A stretch of DNA of 35,006 nt from Arenimonas sp. GDDSR-1. Lineage in GTDB: Bacteria; Pseudomonadota; Gammaproteobacteria; Xanthomonadales; Xanthomonadaceae. Shown in pieces: positions 9,411-19,359 of the stretch (position 1 is its first letter; the number at the start of each line of letters is the position of its first letter). The stretch covers positions 1 to 35,006 of the forward strand of contig NZ_JAPDUI010000022.1 in the NCBI RefSeq assembly GCF_025980345.1, read 5' to 3'. The notes below the pieces were generated by a model. It was given only the letters and a program-made list of their open reading frames with translations. It searched no databases and was not told where the DNA came from. The translations under genes were made by a program, and so were the position numbers.

Positions 9411-10286
9411 ATGACCTGGACGGTAATGGCGGTAGTGGCAGCATTGTTGATCGGCCATGTCCTGCCGCAGGTCAGCCGCTGGCGCGATTTCACCTGGTTC
9501 GAGCGCTGGCTGGACATCGCCTGCCGTGCAGAATCCGGGCCCTCGCCGTGGCACGCCTATGCCGGGGTGTTTCTGTGCGTCGGCCTGCCGGCCCTGGTGG
9601 TTGCGCTGCTGGTCGGCTGGCTGGACGGCATCTTCGCCTTTCTGGTGGCGCTGGCCGCCATGCTGTACACCTGGGGTCCGCGCGATCTCGATCTGGATGT
9701 GCAGGCGATCATAGATGCCGAAGGTCTGGAGGCGAAAGAACGCGCCGCCGCCGCGCTGTATGAAGAAGGTCAGCCGGTGTCTCTGGAAGGTCCGGTGGCG
9801 GTCGCGGCGGTGTTCGAAAACGCGCTGACGCGCTGGTTCGCGGTGCTGTTCTGGTTCCTGCTGCTCGGCCCGGGCGGCGCGCTGGCCTACCGCCTGCTGT
9901 ATCTGCTGGTGCATCACAAACATGACCGTGCCCTGCCGGAGGGGCTGCGCGAAGCCGCCGGAAAAACCCTCAATGCCGCGCACTGTCTGCCGGCGCATCT
10001 GATGACCCTGGCCATGGCGCTGGCCGCCAATTTCGACAAAGTCGTGCAGGTCTGGCGTGATTGGTACGCCGATGGCGGCCCGCGTCTGGATTATTCGTTT
10101 CTGTCCGCCGCGGCGCATGCCAGCGTGGCCTCGGAGCTGGCCGAGGAAGCGGCCGATGCCGACGACGGTCCGTCCTCGGCTCCGGCGCTGCTGGAACTGC
10201 GCGATGCCATGAGTCTGGCCTGGCGCATGCTGCTGCTGTGGCTGGCGGTGCTGGCCGTGTTCGTGCTGGCCGGTCTGGTCAACTGA
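9411..10286 (+). CDS. ampE: AmpE family membrane protein
   Basis: 291 aa inner-membrane protein. AmpE is named from the ampDE locus of enterobacteria, where ampD controls beta-lactamase induction; its own biochemical role is unclear. Seen: hydrophobic segments near residues 1-20, 47-85, 135-165 and 265-288, and the family block WFAVLFWFLLLGPGGALAYR. The acidic stretch EEAADADD (about 242-250) lies in a loop. No ampD is adjacent; the gene follows nudC by 13 bp with an AAGGGGG ribosome site. It converges on the next gene with 6 bp between stops. Confidence 0.88.
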   Translation: MTWTVMAVVAALLIGHVLPQVSRWRDFTWFERWLDIACRAESGPSPWHAYAGVFLCVGLPALVVALLVGWLDGIFAFLVALAAMLYTWGPRDLDLDVQAIIDAEGLEAKERAAAALYEEGQPVSLEGPVAVAAVFENALTRWFAVLFWFLLLGPGGALAYRLLYLLVHHKHDRALPEGLREAAGKTLNAAHCLPAHLMTLAMALAANFDKVVQVWRDWYADGGPRLDYSFLSAAAHASVASELAEEAADADDGPSSAPALLELRDAMSLAWRMLLLWLAVLAVFVLAGLVN

Positions 10287-10292
10287 CGCGGT

Positions 10293-10871
10293 TCAGTCGC
10301 GCTTGCGGTAGAAGCGGATCGCCAGGCTGCGCACCACCAGAATCGGAATCGCGAACACGATGTTCACCACCAGCTGGAGTTCCAGCCACTGGCCCCAGGT
10401 TTCCATCTGGCCGGTTTCGATGTCAATGCCCGGCGGCTGCAGCGTGAACAGCAGCACGAACAGCACCAGCCCGTAAAACAGCAGATGGCAGATCCAGCCG
10501 CCCAGGTTGTGCGGCAGGAACAGCAGGAACATGCGGCGTACCGATTTCCCGGCACTGACCTTGTCTTTGCGCGCATCGGCCTGCTGCATGAATTCGGTCA
10601 GTTTGCGCCGCAGCTCGTCGAGTTCGCGCGCGGACTCCTGCTTGACCTCGGCGAAGCGCTCCGGCGTGCAGACCGCTTCCTGGGCTTTGACCCAGGTGCC
10701 GAGAAAGGCGATGCGGCGCTCGGCCAGACCGATTTCGTCCTGGAATTTGGCTTTGATGCTGCGCTGCTCGGTCCACGCCGCCAGCCGTGCCCAGGTACCG
10801 CCGAGCAGGGTGATGAAACCCACGATGGCGGTGGCCATGGCCAAATGATCTTGAATCGTCGGTTCCGCCAT
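10293..10871 (-). CDS. Unrecognised membrane protein with a central coiled coil
   Basis: 192 aa. I do not recognise a family. Seen: a hydrophobic segment near 12-32, a charged helical region (38-110) with heptad-like Leu/Ala spacing and a single Cys (C68), then two strong membrane segments (about 122-146 and 165-184) and a basic C-terminus (RFYRKRD). This looks like a small integral membrane protein with a cytoplasmic coiled coil. The ATG has GGGGA upstream. It stands alone on its strand, between ampE (convergent) and the MFS-PlsC gene (same strand, 51 bp upstream), and it could be read through from that gene. Composition and codon use look like the neighbours, so a real gene is likely. Confidence 0.75.
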   Translation of the reverse strand: MAEPTIQDHLAMATAIVGFITLLGGTWARLAAWTEQRSIKAKFQDEIGLAERRIAFLGTWVKAQEAVCTPERFAEVKQESARELDELRRKLTEFMQQADARKDKVSAGKSVRRMFLLFLPHNLGGWICHLLFYGLVLFVLLFTLQPPGIDIETGQMETWGQWLELQLVVNIVFAIPILVVRSLAIRFYRKRD

Positions 10872-10922
10872 CAGGATTCCCCTTACCCTTGTGCACTCAG
10901 CTTAACACGCTGCGATGAACGG

Positions 10923-12806
10923 CTAGGCCCACTCGCCGCGCATGGCTTTCACTTTTTCCTCAAGGTCCGCCGCCGTCGCGCTGGCGCCGTCCACCGGCGC
11001 TTCGGCCAACACGGTCACATGTGCGCGGATGCGGCTGGGCAGGCGCAGGGTGTTGATCACGCCGCTGCGGCTGAAGATGCTGGCCCACATGCCGCGGATC
11101 GCCATCGGCACCACCGGCACCGGACGCGCGGCCAGAATGCGTTCCATGCCGGGCTTGAACGGGCCGATCTCGCCGTCCGGGGTCAGGCGGCCCTCGGGAA
11201 AAATGCAGACCAACTCGCCGTCGGCCAGCGCTTTGTCGACTTCCGCGAAGGCGCGCTCCATCAGTTCCGGATCTTCGCTGCGGCCGGCAATCGGAATGGC
11301 GTTGGCGGCTTTGAACGCCCAGCGCGCGCCGGGCGTATTGAAGATTTTGTAATACATCACGAAGCGGATCGGACGCGGCACCGCGCTGCTCAGCAGCAGG
11401 GCATCCATGTAACTGACGTGATTGCACACCAGCAGGGCCGGGCCCTCATCCGGTACGTTTTTCTCGATGCCGTGCACCTCGATCCGGTACAGGATGCGGA
11501 TGTAGATCCAGGCCAGAAAGCGCAGGAAGAATTCCGGCACCAGCAGCATCAGGTACACCAGCACGGCCAGATTCAGCACCGACAGCAGCAGGAACACTTC
11601 CGGAATGTTGAAACCGAGATAGCGCTGCAGCACGATGCCGGTGGCCGCCGCCGACACGATGAACACCGCGTTCTGGATGTTCATGCCGGCGATGACGCGC
11701 GACAGATGGTGTTTCTCGGTGCGGCTCTGGATCAGCGCGAACAGCGGCACGATGAAGAAGCCCGCGAACAGACCGATCAGGGTCAGGTCGGCCATGATCC
11801 GGAAGCTGCCGGCCTGCTGCCAGAACTGCGCGAGAGTGATGCCGGTTTCCGGCGCGAGTCCGGGCCTCGCGAAATACAGATCGGCGCAGAATACGCTCAT
11901 GCCGAGCGCGCCGAACGGCACCAGACCGATTTCCACCGTGCGCTGCGAGAGCTTTTCGCACCACAGCGAACCCAGACCGGTGCCGATCGAGAACAGCGCC
12001 AGCGCCATCAGGTTCAGGGATTCCGAACCGCCCAGATGCAGCTTGGCGTAATTCGGCAGCTGCGCGCTGAGCAGGGTGCCGACGAACCAGAACCAGGACA
12101 CGCCGAACACCGCGCGGCGCACCACCGGGTGGTGGCGGACCATGCCGAGCACGTGCAGCGATTCGGCCAGGAGATTCGGATTGATTTTCAGCTCGGGCGC
12201 GATGGCCGGCGCCATCGGAATCGCGCGGCTGACCAGATGCCCGGTCACCGCCAGACCGATCATCGCCGCGGCCGCGGCCTGCGGTCCGTATCCGGGAATC
12301 ATCAGCAGCGACATGCCGGCGATCATGCCGATCAGGATCGAAATGGAGGTGCCCATTTCCACCAGGCCGTTGCCGCCGGTGAGTTCTTCCGGCGCCAGCA
12401 CCTGCGGCAGGATGGCGTATTTGACCGGACCGAACAGGGTGGACTGCACGCCGGTCAGAAACAGGCAGAACAGCAGCAGCGCGGGCAGGCTATAGATGAA
12501 GCCGAAGGCCGCCAGACTCATGATCGCAATTTCCATCGCGGTGGTGATGCGGATCAGGCGCGCCTTCTCGACCTTCTCGGCGATCTGCCCGGCGGTGGCG
12601 GAAAACAGGAAGTAGGGCAGGATGAACAGGGCCGGTGCCAGGTTGGCGTAAAGCGTCGATTGCTCGGTGCTCAGGCCCATCTGGTACACCATCAGCGCCA
12701 GCATGGCGTTGCGGAACACGTTGTCGTTGAATGCGCCCAGCGCCTGCGTCAGGAAGAACGGCAGGAAGCGGCGTTGTTTCAGCAGTTCAAATTGCGAGTG
12801 GGCCAT
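10923..12806 (-). CDS. MFS transporter-acyltransferase fusion (LplT-PlsC type)
   Basis: 627 aa. Seen: an N-terminal MFS domain (about 10-425, some 12 hydrophobic segments) with the LplT-like block ALGAFNDNVFRN (22-33), fused to a PlsC-type acyltransferase (about 440-620). That domain has the HX4D motif (H463-D468 in NHVSYMD) and the FPEGR motif (536-540). In enterobacteria LplT flips lysophospholipids inward and Aas re-acylates them, so I infer a lysophospholipid import and repair enzyme. The AMP-binding acyl-ACP synthetase domain of Aas is absent, so the acyl donor must come from elsewhere. The start is the ATG at 12806; its ribosome site is weak. purD lies 39 bp upstream on the same strand, so joint transcription is possible. 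Confidence 0.85.
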   Translation of the reverse strand: MAHSQFELLKQRRFLPFFLTQALGAFNDNVFRNAMLALMVYQMGLSTEQSTLYANLAPALFILPYFLFSATAGQIAEKVEKARLIRITTAMEIAIMSLAAFGFIYSLPALLLFCLFLTGVQSTLFGPVKYAILPQVLAPEELTGGNGLVEMGTSISILIGMIAGMSLLMIPGYGPQAAAAAMIGLAVTGHLVSRAIPMAPAIAPELKINPNLLAESLHVLGMVRHHPVVRRAVFGVSWFWFVGTLLSAQLPNYAKLHLGGSESLNLMALALFSIGTGLGSLWCEKLSQRTVEIGLVPFGALGMSVFCADLYFARPGLAPETGITLAQFWQQAGSFRIMADLTLIGLFAGFFIVPLFALIQSRTEKHHLSRVIAGMNIQNAVFIVSAAATGIVLQRYLGFNIPEVFLLLSVLNLAVLVYLMLLVPEFFLRFLAWIYIRILYRIEVHGIEKNVPDEGPALLVCNHVSYMDALLLSSAVPRPIRFVMYYKIFNTPGARWAFKAANAIPIAGRSEDPELMERAFAEVDKALADGELVCIFPEGRLTPDGEIGPFKPGMERILAARPVPVVPMAIRGMWASIFSRSGVINTLRLPSRIRAHVTVLAEAPVDGASATAADLEEKVKAMRGEWA

Positions 12807-12845
12807 GGTGCGCGGATTCGGTGACCAAGGCCCACTATAGCCGAC

Positions 12846-14132
12846 TCAGCCGTGCTCGCGTTCGATGGCGCGCCAGCCGATGTCGTTGCGGTGGAACTCG
12901 CCCAGCCAGCTGATCTGATCAGCCAGGGTATAGGCGGCATTCTGCGCTTCGGCCACGCTGCTGCCGAGCGCGGTGGCGCACAGCACGCGGCCACCGCTGG
13001 TCAGTACCTGCCCGTCTTCCAGCCGGGTGCCGGCATGGAACAGCTTGCTGCCGGGCGGCGCGTCGATGTCGAGGCCGTGGATGACGTCGCCGGTGCGCGG
13101 CGTGCCCGGGTAGTGTTCGGCGGCCATCACCACGCCCAGTGCCGGGCGCGGATCCCACTGCGCCTGGGTGGCGTGCAGGCGGCCGTCGATGGCGGCTTCA
13201 ATCAATGTGCTCAGATCGGACTGCAGGCGCAGCATCACCGGCTGGGTTTCCGGATCGCCGAAGCGCACATTGAATTCGATCACTTTCGGCGCGCCGGCCG
13301 CATCGATCATCAGACCGGCGTACAGGAATCCGGTGAACGGCATGCCGTCACTGATCATGCCGCGCACGGTCGGTTCGACGACCTCGCGCATGACGCGCGC
13401 ATGCACTTCCGGCGTGACCACCGGGGCCGGCGAATACGCACCCATGCCGCCGGTGTTCGGGCCGGTGTCGCCGTCGCCGACGCGTTTGTGGTCCTGACTG
13501 GTGGCCATCGGCAAGGCGGTGCGGCCATCGACCATGGAAATGAAGCTGGCTTCTTCGCCGGCCAGGAATTCCTCGATGACCACGCGTGCGCCGGCCTCGC
13601 CGAACTGGTTGTTGCCGAGCATGTCGGTGATCGCGGCTTTGGCTTCCTCCAGCGTCATCGCCACCACCACGCCTTTGCCGGCGGCCAGTCCGTCAGCCTT
13701 GATCACGATCGGCGCGCCGACGTGATCGACGTGCGCCAGGGCTTCGGTTTCGCTGTCGAACACCGCGTAATGCGCGGTCGGAATGCCGTGCCGCGCCAGA
13801 AAATCCTTGGCGAAGGCCTTGCTGCCTTCCAGCTGCGCGGCGGCCTGACGCGGCCCGAAGATGCGCAGGCCGTGGGCCTGGAACAGATCGACCACGCCCA
13901 GCACCAGCGGCGCTTCCGGGCCGACCAGAGTGAAGGCCACGTTCTCGGCGCGTGCCAGGGCCAGCAGGCCGTCGATGTCGGTGACCGACACCGCGACGTT
14001 GCGGCATTTGTCCTCGCGGGCGGTGCCGGCATTGCCCGGCGCCACCAGGATTTCCGTGACCCGCGGCGACTGCGCCAAACGCCAGGCCAGCGCGTGTTCG
14101 CGCCCGCCGGATCCGATCACGAGAATTTTCAT
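12846..14132 (-). CDS. purD: Phosphoribosylamine-glycine ligase (GARS)
   Basis: 428 aa, a normal length. It catalyses step two of purine synthesis: phosphoribosylamine plus glycine plus ATP gives glycinamide ribonucleotide. Seen: N-terminus MKILVIGSGGREHALAW, ATP-grasp loop KADGLAAGKGVVVA (145-158), and the metal-binding block FNVRFGDPETQ near 286-296. It starts 9 bp after purH on the same strand, with GAGG in the gap overlapping the purH stop, so purH and purD are very likely co-translated. Confidence 0.97.
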   Translation of the reverse strand: MKILVIGSGGREHALAWRLAQSPRVTEILVAPGNAGTAREDKCRNVAVSVTDIDGLLALARAENVAFTLVGPEAPLVLGVVDLFQAHGLRIFGPRQAAAQLEGSKAFAKDFLARHGIPTAHYAVFDSETEALAHVDHVGAPIVIKADGLAAGKGVVVAMTLEEAKAAITDMLGNNQFGEAGARVVIEEFLAGEEASFISMVDGRTALPMATSQDHKRVGDGDTGPNTGGMGAYSPAPVVTPEVHARVMREVVEPTVRGMISDGMPFTGFLYAGLMIDAAGAPKVIEFNVRFGDPETQPVMLRLQSDLSTLIEAAIDGRLHATQAQWDPRPALGVVMAAEHYPGTPRTGDVIHGLDIDAPPGSKLFHAGTRLEDGQVLTSGGRVLCATALGSSVAEAQNAAYTLADQISWLGEFHRNDIGWRAIEREHG

Positions 14133-14141
14133 GGAGGTTCC

Positions 14142-15713
14142 TCAGTGTTTGAAGTGGCGGCGGCCGGTGAACACCATGGCGATGCCGTGTTCATTGGCCG
14201 CGTCGATGACTTCATTGTCGCGCATCGAGCCGCCGGGCTGGATGACGGCACGGATGCCGGCCGCGGCGGCGGTGTCGATGCCGTCGCGGAACGGGAAGAA
14301 CGCATCGGACGCCATCACCGCGCCGGGCACGGAAAGGCCGGCGTCGTCGGCTTTGATGCCGGCGATCTTGGCGCTGATCACCCGGCTCATCTGGCCGGCG
14401 CCGATGCCGATGGTGCGCTGGTCGCGCGCGAACACGATGGCGTTCGATTTCACGAACATCGCCACTTTCCAGGCGAACAACAGGTCTTCCAGCTGTTCCA
14501 GACTCGGCTGGGTGTCGCTGACCGTTTTCAGATCCTTGATGCCCAGCGTGTCGCTGTCGGTGTTCTGCACCAGCAGGCCGCCGGCCACGCGTTTGTAATC
14601 CCACGCGCCGTGATGGCCATCGAGCGCGCCGCAGTCGAGCACGCGCACGTTCGGCTTGCGTGCGAACGCGGCCTGCGCTTCCGGGCTGATGCCGGGCGCG
14701 ATGACCACTTCGACGAACTGGCGTTCGGCGATGGTGCTTGCGGTTTTGCCGTCGAGCATGCGGTTGAAGGCGATGATGCCGCCGAAGGCCGAGGTCGGAT
14801 CGGTGCCGAAGGCGCGGTCATAGGCATCGCCGATGTTGGCGGCCACCGCCACACCGCAGGGGTTGGCATGCTTGACGATGACGCAGGCCGGGGCACTGAA
14901 GGCTTTCACGCATTCCAGCGCGGCGTCGGCATCGGCGATGTTGTTGAACGACAGTTCCTTGCCCTGGATGAAACGGGCGGTGGCGACGATGCCGCTGCCG
15001 GCGGCGGCTTCGACGAACAAGGCGCCGGCCTGATGCGGATTCTCGCCATAACGCAGGGCGCTGCCGAGTGCGAAGGCCGGATGCAGACTGGCCGGCCAGG
15101 CTTTCGGCGCTTCGGGGCTGTCGGCGCGCTTGGACAGCCATTCGGTGATCTGGCCATCGTAGGCGCTGGTGTGTGCGTAGGTTTTTGCGGCCCAGTGGCG
15201 TCGTTGCGCCTCGGTGCTGCCGCCTTCGGCCAGCGCCGCGATGAAGCCGGCGTAATCGGCCGGATCGGTCAGTACCGCGACGCGCGCGTGATTCTTGGCG
15301 GCGGCGCGCAGCATGGCCGGACCGCCGATGTCGATGTTCTCGATGGCGTCGTCGTACGTGCAGTCGGGCTTGGCCACGGTGGCCGCGAACGGGTAGAGGT
15401 TCACCACCAGCAGATCGATGGCCTCGATGCCGTGTTCGGCGCTGACCGCATCATCGATGCCGGCGCGCGACAGCAGACCGCCGTGGATTTTCGGGTGCAG
15501 GGTTTTGACCCGGCCGTCCATGATTTCCGGAAAGCCGGTCACGTGGCTGACATCGGTGACGGCGAGGCCGGCATCGCGCAGGGCTTTGGCGGTGCCGCCG
15601 GTGGACAGCAGCTGCACGCCATGCGCGATCAGGGCTTCGGCCAGCGGCAGCAGGCCGGATTTATCGGACACCGACAGCAGGGCGCGGCGGACGGGATGGC
15701 GGATGGCGGGCAT
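14142..15713 (-). CDS. purH: Bifunctional AICAR transformylase/IMP cyclohydrolase
   Basis: 523 aa. It carries out the last two steps of IMP synthesis. Seen: an N-terminal MGS-like IMP cyclohydrolase domain (1-150: SVSDKSG, STGGT at 37-41, [13 protein letters not shown]) and a C-terminal AICAR transformylase domain with the catalytic Lys-His pair K281-H282 in VKHANPCG and the block LRYGENPHQ. Length is typical. GGAG stands before the ATG. It lies 57 bp downstream of fis and directly upstream of purD. Confidence 0.97.
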   Translation of the reverse strand: MPAIRHPVRRALLSVSDKSGLLPLAEALIAHGVQLLSTGGTAKALRDAGLAVTDVSHVTGFPEIMDGRVKTLHPKIHGGLLSRAGIDDAVSAEHGIEAIDLLVVNLYPFAATVAKPDCTYDDAIENIDIGGPAMLRAAAKNHARVAVLTDPADYAGFIAALAEGGSTEAQRRHWAAKTYAHTSAYDGQITEWLSKRADSPEAPKAWPASLHPAFALGSALRYGENPHQAGALFVEAAAGSGIVATARFIQGKELSFNNIADADAALECVKAFSAPACVIVKHANPCGVAVAANIGDAYDRAFGTDPTSAFGGIIAFNRMLDGKTASTIAERQFVEVVIAPGISPEAQAAFARKPNVRVLDCGALDGHHGAWDYKRVAGGLLVQNTDSDTLGIKDLKTVSDTQPSLEQLEDLLFAWKVAMFVKSNAIVFARDQRTIGIGAGQMSRVISAKIAGIKADDAGLSVPGAVMASDAFFPFRDGIDTAAAAGIRAVIQPGGSMRDNEVIDAANEHGIAMVFTGRRHFKH

Positions 15714-15735
15714 AAATCACTCCGAAAGGGGCTTA

Positions 15736-15741
15736 ATTATA
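15736..15741 (-). promoter_or_regulatory. Candidate -10 box upstream of purH
   Basis: A perfect TATAAT on the minus strand in the 57-bp gap between fis and purH. No good -35 is present at normal spacing, where the sequence reads CCCAAT. It may allow purHD transcription separately from the upstream cluster. Confidence 0.35.
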
Positions 15742-15770
15742 AACCCTCGGGGTGACGCATTGGGGCCGGA

Positions 15771-16052
15771 TCAGCCCTCGGAAACGGCGTATTGCTTGAG
15801 TTTCTTGCGCAGGGTGGCGCGGTTCATGCCGAGGATTTCGGCGGCGCGGCTTTGATTGCCCCGGCAATGGATCATCACTTCCTGCAGCAGTCCCGGCTCG
15901 ACTTCGGCCAGCACGGTGTCATACAGATCGTTGCTCTGGGCATGGCCCATGTCCTGAAGATAGCGGCGCACCACGCGGGCCACGACATCTTTCAGGCAGG
16001 GTTGGGTTTTGGTTTCGGGGGCGGTGCTGTGGATGAGATGCAGGGTGTTCAC
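15771..16052 (-). CDS. fis: Fis family nucleoid/DNA-binding protein
   Basis: 93 aa, close to the 98 aa of enterobacterial Fis. Fis bends DNA, organises the nucleoid and activates rRNA and other growth-linked promoters. Seen: core block NDLYDTVLAEVEPGLLQEVM (41-60) and C-terminal helix-turn-helix (66-87) with NQSRAAEILGMNRATLRKKL. The N-terminal beta-arm region (1-20) diverges. The start is GTG 16052; an in-frame TAA immediately precedes it, so no longer form is possible. The position upstream of purHD fits the usual fis-purH neighbourhood in this group. Confidence 0.95.
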   Translation of the reverse strand: MNTLHLIHSTAPETKTQPCLKDVVARVVRRYLQDMGHAQSNDLYDTVLAEVEPGLLQEVMIHCRGNQSRAAEILGMNRATLRKKLKQYAVSEG

Positions 16053-16122
16053 TTACGGCTCGTGCTGACCATTTTTCCGGCCGTGTAGTGTAGCCCGATT
16101 CGCGCGCGCTTGCCTGAACGCT

Positions 16123-16599
16123 TCAGTGGAAATCGAAGGCGAAACCGGCGGCCTTGCCGGAGGTTTCCTGCAGCGCGATTTCCACCGACACCGTCTGCCC
16201 GGGCTTGATGTCACCGTCCTGCGCGGCATTGAGGTACTCGCGCGGACGGAAGCGGCGCATGGCGATGGCCTGTCCGGTGACATCGGTCAGCCGGATTTCG
16301 ATCTGCGGCCAGGGCTGTGGCCACTGCGCGGCATTGCGGAAACTCAGCTGGACCACCAGCACGCCGGCCTGATCGGGGTCGGCGGCGACCGCCTGCTGCA
16401 CGGGCACGAAAGCTTCGGGTTGGCGCCAGGCCTCGAGCTGGCAGGACGCCAGCAGACACAGGCGGCTGACCAGCGGACGCCAGGCCGGGTTTTCAGCCAG
16501 TTCATCGCGTTTGGCCAGAATGATCTGCAGGCCCAATGCCAGCATCAACAGGCCGGTGCCGGCCAGCAGCCTGCGGTGCTGATCAGCGTTTGCGGCCAT
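16123..16599 (-). CDS. DUF3426-type membrane protein lacking the zinc ribbon
   Basis: 158 aa from ATG 16599; ATG 16617 would add six residues and deepen the overlap with prmA. Seen: one membrane segment near the N-terminus (about residues 10-28), then a beta-rich domain with blocks typical of DUF3426: [49 protein letters not shown]3426 proteins next to prmA in this group usually begin with an MJ0042-type zinc ribbon and a long linker; both are absent here, and no frameshifted ribbon is visible because prmA occupies the upstream sequence. Function unknown; envelope-facing by topology. It overlaps the 3' end of prmA by 17 bp and precedes fis by 70 bp. Confidence 0.75.
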   Translation of the reverse strand: MAANADQHRRLLAGTGLLMLALGLQIILAKRDELAENPAWRPLVSRLCLLASCQLEAWRQPEAFVPVQQAVAADPDQAGVLVVQLSFRNAAQWPQPWPQIEIRLTDVTGQAIAMRRFRPREYLNAAQDGDIKPGQTVSVEIALQETSGKAAGFAFDFH

Positions 16600-17479
16600 C
16601 GATGCGGATCCAGTCATCCTGCTGGGTCACCGTCAGCGCGTCGAAATGCGGGGCGAAGGCCGCCAACACCTCGTGTTCCTGGCCTTTCAGGATGCCGGAC
16701 AGTGCGATGACCCCACCGGACTGCGTGCGTGCCGCCAAGGTGTCGTGCAGGGCGATGAGTGCCGAGGCCAGGATGTTGGCGACGACCACGGGATACTGGC
16801 GCAGCGGTTCGGCGTCCGGCAGATACACCTGCAGCGCGCGGCCGACACCGTTGCGTTCGGCATTGTCGTGCGTGGCGATCAGGGCCTGCGGATCGTTGTC
16901 GACGCCGGTGGCCGAGGCCGCGCCCAGTTTCAAGGCGGCCAGCGCCAGAATGCCGGAGCCGCAGCCGAAATCGAGCACATCCTTGCCGTGCAGATCCAGA
17001 CCATCCAGCCAGTGCAGGCACAGCGCGGTGGTCGGGTGCGTGCCGGAACCGAAGGCCAGGCCCGGATCCAGGCGGATGATGACACTCCCGGCCGCTTCCG
17101 GCGGCGCCTCGCGGTGCCACGGAATGATCCAGGTGCGGGTTCCGAAACGCATCGGCTCGAATTGATCCAGCCAGGCCCGTTCCCAGTCCTGGTCTTCCAC
17201 CGTGCGGAACGTGGCGGTGGACCAATCGATGCCGCTGTCGTAGGCATCCAGGGCGTGCAGCAGCAGGCCTTCGTGGGTGCCGGCATCGAACAGCGCCAGC
17301 AGCACGATGTCGTTCCACAGCGGGGTTTCGCCAACGCCGGGTTCGAGAATGGCTTTTTCGTTTTCGGCATCGGCCGCGTCCAGCAGCGACACGCTGAGCG
17401 CACCGAGTTCGTTCAGCGCGGTTTCCACCCGCGCTTCTTCGCTGGCCTTGCAGGCGATCGACAGCTCGAGAAAGGGCAT
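16583..17479 (-). CDS. prmA: Ribosomal protein L11 methyltransferase
   Basis: 298 aa, normal length. PrmA trimethylates Lys and the N-terminus of ribosomal protein L11 using S-adenosylmethionine. Seen: an N-terminal L11-recognition domain (1-110), family block [15 protein letters not shown] (137-151), SAM-binding motif [11 protein letters not shown] (168-178) and the catalytic-loop motif VVANIL. The ATG at 17479 overlaps the accC stop by one base (TGATG). In-frame sequence further upstream lies inside accC and is not part of the protein. Confidence 0.96.
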   Translation of the reverse strand: MPFLELSIACKASEEARVETALNELGALSVSLLDAADAENEKAILEPGVGETPLWNDIVLLALFDAGTHEGLLLHALDAYDSGIDWSTATFRTVEDQDWERAWLDQFEPMRFGTRTWIIPWHREAPPEAAGSVIIRLDPGLAFGSGTHPTTALCLHWLDGLDLHGKDVLDFGCGSGILALAALKLGAASATGVDNDPQALIATHDNAERNGVGRALQVYLPDAEPLRQYPVVVANILASALIALHDTLAARTQSGGVIALSGILKGQEHEVLAAFAPHFDALTVTQQDDWIRIDGRKR

Positions 17480-18846
17480 CAGGTCAGGCCGAGGCCTTTG
17501 TCCTTGCGTTCGGCCAGGCGTTTTTCCAGGTAATGGATGTTGGTGCCGCCCTGGAAGAAGCCGGCATCGGCCAGAATGCGCTGCTGTAGCGGCACATTGG
17601 TCTTGATGCCGTCCACGATCATTTCCGACAGCGCGCAGCGCATGCGGTAAATGGCCTGTTCGCGCGTGTTGCCGTGCACGATCAGCTTGCCGATCATCGA
17701 ATCGTAATTCGGCGGCACTTTGTAGCCTTCGTAGATGTGCGAATCGACGCGCACGCCCGGGCCGCCCGGCGAATGGAAATGCTTGATCAGGCCCGGGCTC
17801 GGCAGGAAGCTGTCCGGGTCTTCGGCATTGATGCGGCATTCGATGGCGTGGCCGCGGATGACGATGTCGTCCTGGGTCAGGCTCAGTTTCTGGCCGGAGG
17901 CGATCAGCAGCTGTTCGCGCACCAGATCGACGCCGGTGATCATCTCGGTGACCGGATGTTCGACCTGGATGCGGGTGTTCATTTCGATGAAGTAGAAGCG
18001 GCCGTTCTCGTACAGGAATTCGAAGGTGCCGGCGCCGCGGTAACCGATGCGCACGCAGGCTTCGGTACAGATGCGGCCGATCTCGGCGCGCTGCTCGGGC
18101 GTGATGCCCGGCGCGGGGGCTTCTTCCACCACTTTCTGGTGACGGCGCTGCATCGAGCAGTCGCGTTCGCCCAGATGGATGGCGTTGCCCTGGCCGTCGG
18201 ACAGCACCTGGATTTCGATGTGGCGCGGGTTCTCCAGGAATTTCTCCATGTAGACCATGTCGTTGTTGAACGCGGCCTTGGCTTCCTGTTGCGTGGTGGT
18301 GATCGAGGTGATCAGGCTGTCGGCTTCGCGCACCACGCGCATGCCGCGTCCGCCGCCGCCGCCGGCGGCCTTGATGATGACCGGATAACCGATCTCTTCG
18401 GCCATTTTCAGGTTGGCCATGGCGTCGTCGCCGAGCGGTCCGCCCGAGCCGGGCACGCAGGGCACGCCGGCATCCTTCATGGCGCGGATGGCTTCGACCT
18501 TGTCGCCCATCATGCGGATCACGTCGGCGGTGGGGCCGATGAAGATGAAGCCGGAACCTTCGGCGCGTTCGCAGAAGGTGGCGTTCTCGGACAGGAAGCC
18601 GTAACCCGGATGGATGGCGTCGGCGTCGGTCACTTCCGCGGCGGCGATGATGGCCGGAACGTTCAGATAGCTTTCAATCGACGGCGCTGGACCGATGCAC
18701 ACCGATTCGTCGGCCATGGCCACGTGCTTGAGGTTGCGGTCGACGGTGGAATGCACGGCCACGGTCTTGATGCCGAGCGCGCGGCAGGCGCGCAGGATGC
18801 GCAACGCGATTTCGCCGCGGTTGGCGATGACGACTTTTTTCAACAT
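17479..18846 (-). CDS. accC: Acetyl-CoA carboxylase, biotin carboxylase subunit
   Basis: 455 aa. It carboxylates biotin on AccB with ATP and bicarbonate, the first half-reaction of malonyl-CoA synthesis. Seen: N-terminus [17 protein letters not shown], Gly-rich ATP-grasp loop [12 protein letters not shown] (about 158-170), [15 protein letters not shown], and the active-site block [13 protein letters not shown]. Length is normal. It lies 13 bp after accB and overlaps prmA by one base. Confidence 0.98.
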   Translation of the reverse strand: MLKKVVIANRGEIALRILRACRALGIKTVAVHSTVDRNLKHVAMADESVCIGPAPSIESYLNVPAIIAAAEVTDADAIHPGYGFLSENATFCERAEGSGFIFIGPTADVIRMMGDKVEAIRAMKDAGVPCVPGSGGPLGDDAMANLKMAEEIGYPVIIKAAGGGGGRGMRVVREADSLITSITTTQQEAKAAFNNDMVYMEKFLENPRHIEIQVLSDGQGNAIHLGERDCSMQRRHQKVVEEAPAPGITPEQRAEIGRICTEACVRIGYRGAGTFEFLYENGRFYFIEMNTRIQVEHPVTEMITGVDLVREQLLIASGQKLSLTQDDIVIRGHAIECRINAEDPDSFLPSPGLIKHFHSPGGPGVRVDSHIYEGYKVPPNYDSMIGKLIVHGNTREQAIYRMRCALSEMIVDGIKTNVPLQQRILADAGFFQGGTNIHYLEKRLAERKDKGLGLT

Positions 18847-18859
18847 GGCTTCAACCTGC

Positions 18860-19339
18860 TCAGGAGATGATGAACATCGCTTCGTCGAATTCGATGGCCT
18901 GGCCCGGCTGGACCAGAACGGCGGTCACGGTGCCGGACACATCGGCTTCGATCGGATTGAACATCTTCATCGCTTCGATGATGCCGATGGTGTCGCCGGC
19001 TTTCACGCTCTGTCCGACGCGCACGTAGGGTGCGGCCTCCGGGCTCGGCGAGGCATAGAAGGTGCCGACCATCGGCGAGCGCACGGTGTGTCCGTCCGGC
19101 ACCGTTTTGGCCGATTTGCCGACCGCTTCGGCCGACGGGCCGGGGCTGGCGGCCGGGGCACGTACCGGGGCTTCGGCCGGAGCTGCCGGCGCGGGAACAT
19201 GATGGATGACTGGGGCCGCTGCGACCATGCCGCTGTGGCGGGCCAGGCGCACGGTTTCCTCGCCTTCCTTGATTTCCAGTTCGGACAGGCTGGATTTCTC
19301 CAGCAGTTCGATCAGGGCTTTGATTTTGCGTAAGTCCAT
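18860..19339 (-). CDS. accB: Biotin carboxyl carrier protein of acetyl-CoA carboxylase
   Basis: 159 aa. It carries the biotin that shuttles CO2 from AccC to the carboxyltransferase AccAD. Seen: N-terminal helix [16 protein letters not shown], a Pro/Ala linker (40-75), and the biotinyl domain (85-159) with biotinylated K125 in EAMKM. ATG 19339 is chosen because it gives the family N-terminus and has GAGG at 7 nt spacing; a longer form from GTG 19393 would overlap aroQ and adds unrelated sequence. Confidence 0.97.
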   Translation of the reverse strand: MDLRKIKALIELLEKSSLSELEIKEGEETVRLARHSGMVAAAPVIHHVPAPAAPAEAPVRAPAASPGPSAEAVGKSAKTVPDGHTVRSPMVGTFYASPSPEAAPYVRVGQSVKAGDTIGIIEAMKMFNPIEADVSGTVTAVLVQPGQAIEFDEAMFIIS

Positions 19340-19359
19340 AGTGACCTCGGGGATGGGGT

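Noticed and set aside
10485..15755. Two long plus-strand open frames (10485-12824 and 12852-15755)
   Set aside because: They are antisense to the MFS-PlsC, purD and purH genes and have the same His/Gln/Arg-rich shadow composition with no motifs or ribosome sites.
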